Assembly: GCA_017410745.1 (NCBI GenBank)
Contig: JAFPPJ010000337.1
Coordinates: 1 to 12,550, forward strand
Reading direction: 5' to 3'
DNA: 12,550 bases
Source: Oscillospiraceae bacterium
GTDB taxonomy: Bacteria > Bacillota > Clostridia > Oscillospirales > Ruminococcaceae
The notes under the pieces are model-generated. The model had not been told where the DNA came from and searched no databases. It was given only the letters and a program-made list of their open reading frames with translations. Both the position numbers and the translations under genes were made by a program. Each line of letters starts with the position of its first letter. Positions within the stretch are counted from its first letter, which is position 1. Below, piece by piece: positions 1 to 6,813 of this stretch.

Positions 1-539
1 TCGCAGCCTATCATATCATCGTTTATGTATATCCTGATGGATGAGCTTGACATGACATCCTGTATGAGCTGAGCATCCTCACTGCTTTTGGCAGCGACTA
101 CGATAGTCGTGGGTATGCCACGCGCGAACTCTTCCGCATGGGAAGGGCCTGTGAGCACGGCGGTAGGTTTGCCGGTCTCCTCGGATATTACCTCGCTCAT
201 GCGCTTGAGAGAGCCTGCCTCAAGCCCCTTGCCGCTGTTTACCACAACAGCATTTTCATCTATATACGGAGCAGCCTTTCTTGCCACATCCCTGACAAAG
301 CTGACGGGGATGCCGAATACCACGAGCTCCTTGCCCTTTACCTCGGATATGTCGCTCGTGAGGTGTATGTTGCTGCTTATGTGTACGCCGGGGAGCTTTG
401 CCTTGTTCTCACCGTCGCGCTTTATATCCTCTATCTCGCTCTCGAATGCCGACCATACTGTAACGTCGTTGCCTGTGGAATTGAGGTTGACAGCTATGGC
501 AAGACCAAAGCCGCCCGAACCGAGTACTATCACTTTCAT
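1..539 (-). CDS. gpsA: Glycerol-3-phosphate dehydrogenase [NAD(P)+], N-terminal part
   Basis: Cytosolic enzyme that reduces dihydroxyacetone phosphate to sn-glycerol-3-phosphate, the backbone for phospholipids. About 179 residues are visible; the rest lies beyond the left edge, so this is a window truncation and not a broken gene. The N-terminus MKVIVLGSGGFGLAIA carries the Rossmann dinucleotide motif GxGxxG (G7, G9, G12). Further in come the family segments NSGKGLEAGS and LTGPSHAEEFARG (family consensus SGPSxAxE), which line the substrate and cofactor site. The start ATG overlaps the plsY stop in an ATGA tetranucleotide at 536-539, implying translational coupling. The pairing makes metabolic sense: GpsA makes the glycerol-3-phosphate that PlsY acylates. 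Identification is secure from the motifs; the C-terminal domain cannot be checked here. Confidence 0.95.
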   Translation of the reverse strand, partial: MKVIVLGSGGFGLAIAVNLNSTGNDVTVWSAFESEIEDIKRDGENKAKLPGVHISSNIHLTSDISEVKGKELVVFGIPVSFVRDVARKAAPYIDENAVVVNSGKGLEAGSLKRMSEVISEETGKPTAVLTGPSHAEEFARGIPTTIVVAAKSSEDAQLIQDVMSSSSIRIYINDDMIGC

Positions 540-1216
540 GACTGTTCTCCTTCCTTCGCATCTTCGGGTTTCTTTGCGAATAGCTTGTTTTCGGTGCCGT
601 TTCTGAGCCTTTCGATATTCGTCCTGTGCATATATATCAGGAGCGCTCCCGTGATCGCAGTGCATAGGGTATACAGCAGCGTCTGGGGAAGGCTCTGCCC
701 GCCGATGAAGTAGTTGATGCAGAATGTCAGTATAGGGTATGCCACTGCCGCAGAGATGGAGCCTACCGACACATATCTCGTGGCAAGGGACACTATAAGG
801 AAAAAGGGTATGATTATCGCAAATGTTATGGGGTCGATGACTATGAGCACCGAGCTTGCCACAAGCACGCCCTTGCCGCCCTTGAAGCCGTAGTATACAG
901 GGAATATATGTCCGAGTATCGCAAAGAGACCCGAGATATATCCCACCAGCTGCAGATGGTCTGCATCGCCCGAAAGACGGCTGATGATGTACTGTGACAG
1001 GAGCACTGCCACTATGCCCTTTGCAAGGTCGCCTATAAGGGTCAGTACCGCAGCGCCCTTTCCATAGCATCTGAGGGTATTGGTAAGACCCGCATTCTTG
1101 CTGCCGTGTTCGCGTATATCCTGCTTGAACAGAAGCTTTGATACGATGATCGCGGAATTGAGACTGCCCAGCAGATAGGATATCACTGCACAGAGCAGAA
1201 ATGAAACTATATACAT
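536..1216 (-). CDS. plsY: Acyl-phosphate:glycerol-3-phosphate acyltransferase PlsY
   Basis: Integral membrane enzyme that transfers an acyl group from acyl-phosphate to sn-glycerol-3-phosphate, giving lysophosphatidic acid, the first committed step of phospholipid synthesis in most Gram-positive bacteria. The 226-residue product is hydrophobic with several membrane segments. It carries the three PlsY signature regions: GSLNSA near residues 17-22, GSKNAGLTN at 38-46 (family GSGNxGATN) and FKGGKGV near 111-117, which contribute to phosphate and acyl-donor binding. Length is slightly above the usual 190-220, with a charged cytoplasmic tail. The start ATG has a GGAGAGGA ribosome site 4 bases upstream that sits in the 13-base gap after der. 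It overlaps gpsA by 4 bases downstream. A terminal gene of the DUF512-der-plsY-gpsA block. Confidence 0.95.
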   Translation of the reverse strand: MYIVSFLLCAVISYLLGSLNSAIIVSKLLFKQDIREHGSKNAGLTNTLRCYGKGAAVLTLIGDLAKGIVAVLLSQYIISRLSGDADHLQLVGYISGLFAILGHIFPVYYGFKGGKGVLVASSVLIVIDPITFAIIIPFFLIVSLATRYVSVGSISAAVAYPILTFCINYFIGGQSLPQTLLYTLCTAITGALLIYMHRTNIERLRNGTENKLFAKKPEDAKEGEQS

Positions 1217-1229
1217 ATGATCCTCTCCG

Positions 1230-2558
1230 TCACTTAGTATCGTTCCTGTCGCGTTCTCTCACGACGAATCTGACAGGTGTGCCGTTGAGTCCGAAGGTCT
1301 GCCTTATCTGGTTCTCGATATATCGCTGATACGAGAAGTGGAAAAGCTGGGCACGGTTCACGAATACCACGAAGGTAGGCGGATTGGTCGATGCCTGCGT
1401 GATATAGTATATCTTGAGCCTGCGTCCCTTGTCGGAGGGAGGCTGTACGCGCTGTGTGGCGTATGAGAGCACGTCGTTGAGCATACCCGTGGTGACGCGC
1501 CTGCTGTTCTGCTCATATACGTCATTTATCAGGGGGAACAGCTTGTCCGTGCGCTGTCCCGTCTTTGCGGATATGAATATGAAGGGCACATAGGACATGA
1601 ACGAGAACTGCTCCTTGAGCTTGTTGGTGTAGTCATCGAGGGTATGACTGTCCTTCTCGATAAGATCCCATTTGTTGACCGCTACGATGCAGGCCTTGCC
1701 CTGCTCGTGGGCATAGCCCGCGATCTTGGAGTCCTGCTCGGTGAAGCCTTCTACCGCATCTATCATGATGACAGACACGTCTGCACGGTCTACCGCCATA
1801 TAGGAGCGCAGCACACTGTAATGCTCTATGCGCTCATTCACCTTGGACTTGCGGCGTATGCCCGCCGTGTCTATGAATACATATCTGCCGTGCTCGTTCT
1901 CTATCACGGTGTCCGTGGCATCACGGGTAGTGCCTGCGATATCCGATACTATCACGCGCTCCTCGCCTGCGATGCGGTTGATGAGCGAGGACTTGCCCGA
2001 ATTGGGCTTGCCTATGACAGCTACCTTTATCGTGCCCTCACCGTAATCCTCCTCGCCCTCTGTGGGGAGGTACTCCATCACCTTGTCGAGCAGGTCGCCC
2101 GAGCCGTGGCCGTGTTCAGCCGATACGGGATACGGGTCGCCGAGGCCGAGATTGTAGAATTCGTAGAACTCCGGCGGGGGATCGCCTATACGGTCGCACT
2201 TGTTCACCGCAAGCACGATAGGCTTGCCCGAACGCAGCAGCATAGCGGCTACGTCCTGATCGTCGGCGGTGACGCCGCTGCGTATGTCCGTAAGGAATAT
2301 GATCACATCAGCCTTCTCTATGGCAAGCTGTGCCTGTCTCCTCATCTGTGCGAGTATCACATCATCGCTGCGCGGCTCTATACCGCCCGTATCAACGAGC
2401 ATGAACTCATGTCCTGCCCATTCACATTCACAGTAGATGCGGTCGCGTGTGACGCCTGGTGTGTCTTCAACTATGGAGAGCCGTTTCCCTACGAGCTTGT
2501 TGAACAGTGTGGATTTGCCCACATTAGGTCTGCCGACCACTGCTACTACAGGAAGCAT
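1230..2558 (-). CDS. der: Ribosome biogenesis GTPase Der (EngA)
   Basis: Double-GTPase that acts in late assembly of the 50S ribosomal subunit; essential in the bacteria where it has been tested. The 442-residue product has two tandem G domains followed by a KH-like RNA-binding domain. First G domain: GRPNVGKST (9-17), DTGG (56-59), NKCD (119-122). Second: GKPNSGKSS (183-191), DTAG (230-233), NKWD (295-298). The KH-like domain occupies roughly the last 100 residues. An upstream in-frame GTG at 2564 also exists, but GGAGG at 2566-2570 touches that GTG and lies 7 bases before the ATG at 2558, so the ATG is the likely start. Length fits the family (about 435-445). It lies 32 bases after the DUF512 gene and 13 bases before plsY, so co-transcription is likely. 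Confidence 0.97.
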   Translation of the reverse strand: MLPVVAVVGRPNVGKSTLFNKLVGKRLSIVEDTPGVTRDRIYCECEWAGHEFMLVDTGGIEPRSDDVILAQMRRQAQLAIEKADVIIFLTDIRSGVTADDQDVAAMLLRSGKPIVLAVNKCDRIGDPPPEFYEFYNLGLGDPYPVSAEHGHGSGDLLDKVMEYLPTEGEEDYGEGTIKVAVIGKPNSGKSSLINRIAGEERVIVSDIAGTTRDATDTVIENEHGRYVFIDTAGIRRKSKVNERIEHYSVLRSYMAVDRADVSVIMIDAVEGFTEQDSKIAGYAHEQGKACIVAVNKWDLIEKDSHTLDDYTNKLKEQFSFMSYVPFIFISAKTGQRTDKLFPLINDVYEQNSRRVTTGMLNDVLSYATQRVQPPSDKGRRLKIYYITQASTNPPTFVVFVNRAQLFHFSYQRYIENQIRQTFGLNGTPVRFVVRERDRNDTK

Positions 2559-2590
2559 GCTCACTCCTCCTTCATGTCTGTATTGCGGTG

Positions 2591-3895
2591 TTATACACCG
2601 AGCATGGCGGACAGCAGCTTATCACCATCGCTGTCGGTCATGGTTATCTTTACGCCGAGATGCTCTTCAACATCGCCGGCGGTCTTGTCATCGAGAAAAA
2701 TATCTGTATCACGGCGAAACATTGCCTTTGACAGGAGAAGCTCCGTGCCAAGCGGCTGTCCCGTGAGCTGCTCCATTATGTCGGTGGCTGTGAGAAGCCC
2801 CGTCACGGTTATGGTATCGCCGAAGAAATTGTTTATTATACGGTATACATGGCATCTGAAGCGCTCATAGCGCGCCTCTGTCATTTCCGCCAGAGACCGC
2901 ATCAGGTCATATGCTGCTGCACCCGTGGCAATGCTTATCTCACGGGGAGCGGTGAGAAAATCGGGGGGGTACTTCTCCAGTACATCTGTATATTCGTCAT
3001 ACAGGGAGCGTATCATCCCTACGCCGTTCTCATACTGCGGGTAGCCCTCATAGCTGTCGCCGTCGGGCATGGGCCTGCCTGCTCGCAGGTATATCTCATC
3101 GGATGCGAATACGAGCCTGGTGCCGTACTCGCTGAGGAAGCGCTGCTGGAAGCCTTCTATTATATCAAGGTTCTTCACTGCATCCTCATGTGTGAATTCT
3201 TTTAGCGGATACAGCCCGCACCGGTATTTAGTCACGCCCAGCGGCACGACTGCGATGCTGCTGATGTTCGGCATCATACTGCCGAGGTCGGTGAGGGAGC
3301 GCACAAGCTCGTCACCGTCATTGAGACCGGGGCACAGCACTATCTGGCAGTTGAGTATTATGCCCGCATCTGTGAGCTGTCTGAGGTATTTCAGCTTTTC
3401 CCCCGCAAAGCGGTTCTTCATCATCAGCTTTCTCAGCTCAGGGTTTGTGGTGTGTACGGATACGTTCACATTCAGGCGCATCTTTATTATGCGCTCCACA
3501 TCCTCATCCTTGAGATTGGTAAGTGTGATGTAGTTGCCCTGGAGGAAGGAGAGCCTTGCGTCATCATCCTTGAAGTAGAGAGTCTCACGCATACCCGGCG
3601 GGAGCTGGTCTATGAAGCAGAATACGCACTTGTTGCGGCAGGTCTGCTTCTTATCCATCAGATAGGTCTCGAATTCGAGCCCGAGATCATCGTACTCGCT
3701 TTTCTCTATGCGGTGTATGCGATATTTCCCGTCGCCCTTTGTGACCACGGTAAGTACGCTCTCGGATGCATAGAACATATAGTCGAGCACATCCTTGATG
3801 GGAGAGCCGTTGATGGAGATGAGTTCATCGCCTGCGGCTATCCTGTGCTTTGAAGCGGGGCTGTGCTCTGCCACTGATTTGATAGGAACTGACAT
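2591..3895 (-). CDS. DUF512 family PDZ-radical SAM protein
   Basis: Conserved Firmicute and cyanobacterial protein of unknown reaction (DUF512 family, also described as a putative FeS-containing oxidoreductase). The 434-residue product opens with a PDZ-like domain (about residues 1-60, including AAGDELISINGSPI). A radical-SAM-type cluster motif follows, C86-x3-C90-x2-C93 (CRNKCVFCFIDQ), which would ligate a [4Fe-4S] cluster. The central and C-terminal parts match the DUF512 pattern, including CPGLNDGDEL. The longest open frame begins at a TTG at 3916, but the ATG at 3895 has GAGGG 5 bases upstream and is the better start. It is the first gene of a block with der, plsY and gpsA, an order that recurs in clostridia and hints at a role in ribosome or translation maintenance. 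It starts only about 20 bases after a terminator. Function is not known. Confidence 0.88.
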   Translation of the reverse strand: MSVPIKSVAEHSPASKHRIAAGDELISINGSPIKDVLDYMFYASESVLTVVTKGDGKYRIHRIEKSEYDDLGLEFETYLMDKKQTCRNKCVFCFIDQLPPGMRETLYFKDDDARLSFLQGNYITLTNLKDEDVERIIKMRLNVNVSVHTTNPELRKLMMKNRFAGEKLKYLRQLTDAGIILNCQIVLCPGLNDGDELVRSLTDLGSMMPNISSIAVVPLGVTKYRCGLYPLKEFTHEDAVKNLDIIEGFQQRFLSEYGTRLVFASDEIYLRAGRPMPDGDSYEGYPQYENGVGMIRSLYDEYTDVLEKYPPDFLTAPREISIATGAAAYDLMRSLAEMTEARYERFRCHVYRIINNFFGDTITVTGLLTATDIMEQLTGQPLGTELLLSKAMFRRDTDIFLDDKTAGDVEEHLGVKITMTDSDGDKLLSAMLGV

Positions 3896-3914
3896 ACTAT
3901 CCCTCAGATGTAAC

Positions 3915-3947
3915 AAAAAAGCAGAGAGGAGATGCCGCTCTGCTTTT
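3915..3947 (-). terminator. Intrinsic terminator after rpmF
   Basis: Read on the minus strand, a perfect 10-base-pair stem (AAAAGCAGAG with CTCTGCTTTT; plus-strand arms 3917-3926 and 3938-3947) is followed by an uninterrupted run of six T. The inner part can extend by two GC pairs across one mismatch. It lies 29 bases after the rpmF stop codon and matches a Rho-independent terminator. It sits only 19 bases before the DUF512 start codon, so it also separates two transcription units or lets through partial readthrough. Confidence 0.85.
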
Positions 3948-3976
3948 AACGTCAGATGTTAGGACACAAAGTCCGG

Positions 3977-4159
3977 TCATATGTCCATCTTGATGACCTC
4001 AACGCCCTTGTAATAACCGCAGTTCTTGCAGACCCTGTGAGGAACGGTCAGTGCACCGCAGTGTGAGCATCTTGAAAAAGCGGGAGCGTCGAGCTTCCAA
4101 ACGGCACTGCGCCTCTTGTCACGTCTAGCCTTGGAAGTTTTTCTCTTTGGTACTGCCAT
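3977..4159 (-). CDS. rpmF: 50S ribosomal protein L32
   Basis: Structural protein of the large ribosomal subunit. The 60-residue product begins MAVPKRKTSKARRDKRRS, the hallmark L32 N-terminus, and has the zinc-binding four-cysteine form: C31-x2-C34 and C44-x2-C47 (CSHCG and CKNCG). Length is standard (about 57-62). AGGAGGTG lies 10 bases upstream of the ATG. It follows yceD by 34 bases, the usual bacterial pairing, and is followed by a strong terminator, so yceD-rpmF forms a closed two-gene unit driven by the promoter at 4673-4701. Many genomes also hold a zinc-free L32 paralogue; none is in this window. Confidence 0.98.
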   Translation of the reverse strand: MAVPKRKTSKARRDKRRSAVWKLDAPAFSRCSHCGALTVPHRVCKNCGYYKGVEVIKMDI

Positions 4160-4193
4160 CTTATCAGCACCTCCTTACCATAGTATACCAGCC

Positions 4194-4640
4194 TTACAAC
4201 GCCGAATGTTCACAGGCTGTCTCATTGAGATCCGCTCCGCAAACGGGGCAAAGTCCCTTGCATCCGTCGCTGCAGAGCATCTTTGTCGGCAATTCAAGCA
4301 GAACATCATCGAGAGCCGTACTGTCCATATCAAGCTCATCATGCTCCGCAATTATGTAATCGTCGTTGTCACCCGTGATGCTGCGCACCACAACATGCTC
4401 GAAATGGTACGAGAAGTCACGGACTATATCCTTCAGGCATCTGTCACACTGCGCCTTTACAGTGCCCGATGCTTCATAGGAGAGCGTCACTATCCCGGCA
4501 CGGTTGCTGACCTTGCCCTTTATGGAAGTGGGATGCTCAAACGAGATCCCGTGAAGACCTTCGGTGAATTCTGTGGACATTTCACAGGAAATATCCATTT
4601 CACTCCCGGTGTTTTCAAATATCCTGCCAATATCGAACAT
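4194..4640 (-). CDS. YceD / DUF177 family protein (23S rRNA accumulation protein)
   Basis: Member of the YceD/DUF177 family, encoded next to rpmF in most bacteria and linked in E. coli and plants to 23S rRNA accumulation. The 148-residue product has a central CDRC pair (C65, C68) and the C-terminal signature CSDGCKGLCPVCG (C123, C127, C131, C134) followed by DLN, characteristic of the family and probably metal-binding. The open frame extends upstream through a TTG at 4667 and an ATG at 4652. Only the ATG at 4640 has a Shine-Dalgarno (GGAG, 6 bases away), and the upstream codons lie at or just after the predicted transcription start. First gene of the yceD-rpmF operon. Confidence 0.9.
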   Translation of the reverse strand: MFDIGRIFENTGSEMDISCEMSTEFTEGLHGISFEHPTSIKGKVSNRAGIVTLSYEASGTVKAQCDRCLKDIVRDFSYHFEHVVVRSITGDNDDYIIAEHDELDMDSTALDDVLLELPTKMLCSDGCKGLCPVCGADLNETACEHSAL

Positions 4641-4672
4641 CTGACACTCCATTAAACGATAACACAAACATC

Positions 4673-4701
4673 ATTATACCATACCTGACCTGATCTGTCA
4701 A
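4673..4701 (-). promoter_or_regulatory. Consensus sigma-A promoter for yceD-rpmF
   Basis: On the minus strand the sequence has a perfect -35 TTGACA (plus 4696-4701), a 17-base spacer and a perfect -10 TATAAT (plus 4673-4678) preceded by TGG, the extended -10 element. Transcription should start near 4665, about 25 bases before the yceD ATG at 4640. All elements match the housekeeping consensus, as expected for a ribosomal protein operon. Confidence 0.92.
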
Positions 4702-4732
4702 GCGGTTTTTGTAAATTTGCTGATGAAATTTC

Positions 4733-4771
4733 AAAAGGGGCGGGAGCGGCACATCCGTGACCGCTCCTGCC
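4733..4771 (-). terminator. Probable terminator after the P-loop gene
   Basis: Starting 10 bases after the stop codon of the 136-residue P-loop gene, the minus strand can form a GC-rich stem of GGAGCGG with CCGCTCC (plus 4743-4749 and 4761-4767). GGC/GCC extends it past one mismatch, and CCTTTT follows. The T-run is short (four), so termination may be incomplete, but position and stem strength fit. It lies upstream of the yceD promoter and would insulate it. Confidence 0.65.
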
Positions 4772-4781
4772 TGTATGCTCA

Positions 4782-5192
4782 TCAGTTGATAGCGTACTTT
4801 ACAACAGACTCGGGAAGGTCTGCCTTGTCAGCAGATACGGTGAATACTACGTTCACTTCGTCAGCAGTGAGCTTGTCGATCTTGGTGAGCATAGCACCGA
4901 GAGCCTCGAAGTCATTGCCGCCTACCTTGAGTATGGAATCAACGAAGATATCCTTGATATCATAGTTGCCTGCGATGAGGCCTGCTACGAGACCGAAGAA
5001 AGCCTCGAAGGAATAGATCCTGTTGGCATCGGTCTCAACGATCCTTACGCTGTGGCCTATCTCATACTTGAGCTTGTCGTTCTTGTCGATGCAAACGACA
5101 TAGCCGTTAGTCGTCTTGGAAGCGGTGTTTATCATATCAATGAGGATCTTGGTCTTGCCGGATCCCTTGTTACCTGTGATTATCTTAACCAT
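4782..5192 (-). CDS. Small P-loop NTP-binding protein, conserved clostridial type
   Basis: Conserved small protein of unknown function that resembles uncharacterised clostridial ATP-binding proteins. The 136-residue product has a Walker A motif right at the N-terminus, GNKGSGKTK (residues 7-15). A Walker-B-like strand follows, DIFVD (81-85), then a hydrophobic strand VVFTVSADKADLP (115-127) that looks like a sensor segment. This suggests a minimal RecA-like nucleotide-binding fold with no added effector domain. No membrane segment is seen. The start ATG has GGAG 5 bases upstream. It follows pgi by 121 bases with no obvious terminator between, so it may share the pgi transcript, and it is followed by a hairpin terminator. 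Substrate and partner cannot be told from sequence. Confidence 0.85.
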   Translation of the reverse strand: MVKIITGNKGSGKTKILIDMINTASKTTNGYVVCIDKNDKLKYEIGHSVRIVETDANRIYSFEAFFGLVAGLIAGNYDIKDIFVDSILKVGGNDFEALGAMLTKIDKLTADEVNVVFTVSADKADLPESVVKYAIN

Positions 5193-5313
5193 AATTACTC
5201 CATTCCCGGCGAGTGGTGATTTTTGCAGGCAGACCGTAACGCATAGCCTCGCCGTTTTCTGTGCGGCGTATCTGCACTGCTATATAGCGGGCATTATGCC
5301 CGGCGATATACGG

Positions 5314-6651
5314 TCATCTGCCAAGCTTTGCCTCAAGCTCTGCCTTCCTGTCCTCATATCCGGGCTTGCCCAGAAGTGCGAACATATTCTTCTTATAGCT
5401 CTCAACACCGGGCTGATCGAAGGGGTTGATGCCGAGCATATAGCCGCTTACAGCACATGCCTTCTCGAAGAAGTATACCATGTAGCCGAAGCTCTCCTCA
5501 GCGGTATCATCGAGCTCGAGCACGATATTGGGAACGCCGCCCTCGGTATGAGCGAGAACTGTGCCCTCGAATGCGCGTCTGTTGACTACGGACATATTCT
5601 GGCCTGTGAGGAAGTTGAGCCCGTCAAGGTTCTGTGCGTCGTCCTCAAGGAAGAGGTCGGACTTGGGCTTCTTTATATCAACGACGGTCTCGAACATGAG
5701 CCTTGTGCCGTCCTGGATGTACTGACCCATCGAATGAAGGTCGGTGGAGAATATGCAGGAAGCAGGGAAGAGACCCTTCTTGTCCTTGCCCTCGCTCTCG
5801 CCGTAGAGCTGCTTGAACCATTCAGCCATCATAGCGAAGGAAGGATCGTAGGATACGAGTATCTCGGTGGACTTGCCCTTCCTGTAGAGGATGTTGCGCA
5901 GTGCAGCGTACTTGTAGCAGTCATTGCTGTCAAAGCCTGCCTTGAGCTCCTCTCTTGCCTTTGCAGCGCCTGCCATGACCTTGTCGATGTCACAGCCGGA
6001 TACTGCGATGGGGAGAAGACCTACTGCGGTGAGGACGGAGAATCTGCCGCCTACATCATCGGGTATAACGAAGGTCTCATAGCCTTCCTTGTCGGAAAGC
6101 TCCTTGAGTGTGCCCCTTGCCTTGTCGGTGGTGGCATAGATGCGGCTCTTTGCGCCGTCCTTGCCGTATCTCTTCTCGAGAAGGCTGCGGAATATCCTGA
6201 ATGCAAGTGCAGGCTCGGTAGTCGTGCCGGACTTGGATATTACGTTTACGGAGAAATCCCTGCCGTCAACGAGGGAGATGACCTCATTGAGATATGCGGG
6301 GGATATGCTGTTGCCCACATAGAATATGTCGGGCGTATCCTTCTTCAGGCTGTTGTACAGCGGTGAACGCATGAGCTCTATAGCTGCCCTTGCGCCGAGA
6401 TAGGAGCCGCCGATGCCTATAACGATGAGCACCTCGGAATCCTTCTTTATCCTTTCGGCAGCAGCCTTGATGCGTGCAAATTCTTCCTTGTCGTAGTTGA
6501 CGGGAAGATCGAGCCAGCCGAGAAAATCATTTCCCGCGCCGCTTCTATTCTCAAGGATCTGAGCAGCGAGCTCTGTCTGAGCCTTTATCTGCGCCATTTC
6601 CTTGTCGGAAACAAAACCGCCCAGATACGATGTATTGAGCTTTAATGACAT
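5314..6651 (-). CDS. pgi: Glucose-6-phosphate isomerase
   Basis: Cytosolic glycolytic and gluconeogenic enzyme interconverting glucose-6-phosphate and fructose-6-phosphate. The 445-residue product is the short Firmicute form (about 450 residues, against about 550 in enterobacteria). It has two sugar-phosphate-binding SIS regions: IGIGGSYLGARAA (about 78-90) and VISKSGTTTEPA (about 137-148). The C-terminal signature FDQPGVESYK (about 411-420) supplies the catalytic lysine. The open frame runs 14 codons further upstream, but the ATG at 6651 has GGAGG 8 bases away and gives the standard N-terminus MSLKLN. The leader carries a short CCCC/GGGG hairpin (6669-6681) just upstream of the ribosome site. 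Its own promoter lies at 6702-6730. Confidence 0.97.
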   Translation of the reverse strand: MSLKLNTSYLGGFVSDKEMAQIKAQTELAAQILENRSGAGNDFLGWLDLPVNYDKEEFARIKAAAERIKKDSEVLIVIGIGGSYLGARAAIELMRSPLYNSLKKDTPDIFYVGNSISPAYLNEVISLVDGRDFSVNVISKSGTTTEPALAFRIFRSLLEKRYGKDGAKSRIYATTDKARGTLKELSDKEGYETFVIPDDVGGRFSVLTAVGLLPIAVSGCDIDKVMAGAAKAREELKAGFDSNDCYKYAALRNILYRKGKSTEILVSYDPSFAMMAEWFKQLYGESEGKDKKGLFPASCIFSTDLHSMGQYIQDGTRLMFETVVDIKKPKSDLFLEDDAQNLDGLNFLTGQNMSVVNRRAFEGTVLAHTEGGVPNIVLELDDTAEESFGYMVYFFEKACAVSGYMLGINPFDQPGVESYKKNMFALLGKPGYEDRKAELEAKLGR

Positions 6652-6701
6652 AAAGCAGACCTCCAGTACCCCTATGCGGGGATATTCTATCATACGCTAT
6701 T

Positions 6702-6730
6702 ATTTTACTACATTTCTCCCGATTTTTCAA
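6702..6730 (-). promoter_or_regulatory. Sigma-A-type promoter for pgi
   Basis: Minus-strand -35 TTGAAA (plus 6725-6730), 17-base spacer, -10 TAAAAT (plus 6702-6707). Five of six consensus bases match in each hexamer. The predicted start near 6695 gives a leader of about 44 nt before the pgi ATG. The surrounding intergenic sequence (6652-6813) is AT-rich, and I see no convincing terminator for the upstream lipoprotein gene in it. Confidence 0.75.
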
Positions 6731-6813
6731 GATGTTTTTTTGAGTGTCCGTTGAATAATCGGAAATTTAGATAATATGCACAAATATCACTATATAACTT
6801 TGTCAAATATACA

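Noticed and set aside
2559..2564. GTG start two codons upstream for der
   Set aside because: The GGAGGA Shine-Dalgarno directly abuts the GTG, leaving no spacing, while it is 7 bases from the ATG at 2558.
1644..2870. A 408-codon open frame on the plus strand
   Set aside because: Antisense to der and the DUF512 gene, both of which show complete motifs on the minus strand; no recognisable domain.
4641..4667. TTG/ATG upstream starts for the YceD gene
   Set aside because: These codons lie at or just after the predicted transcription start and lack a ribosome site; the ATG at 4640 has GGAG at 6 bases.
5289..5301. Palindrome GGGCATTATGCCC after pgi as a terminator
   Set aside because: The loop is very small and no T-run follows on the minus strand; the rest of the 121-base gap shows no better terminator or promoter.
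5116..6366. A 416-codon open frame on the plus strand
   Set aside because: It lies antisense to pgi and the P-loop gene, has no ribosome site or family motif, and its protein is low-complexity with many C, A, L and V, as expected for a shadow of the minus-strand genes.
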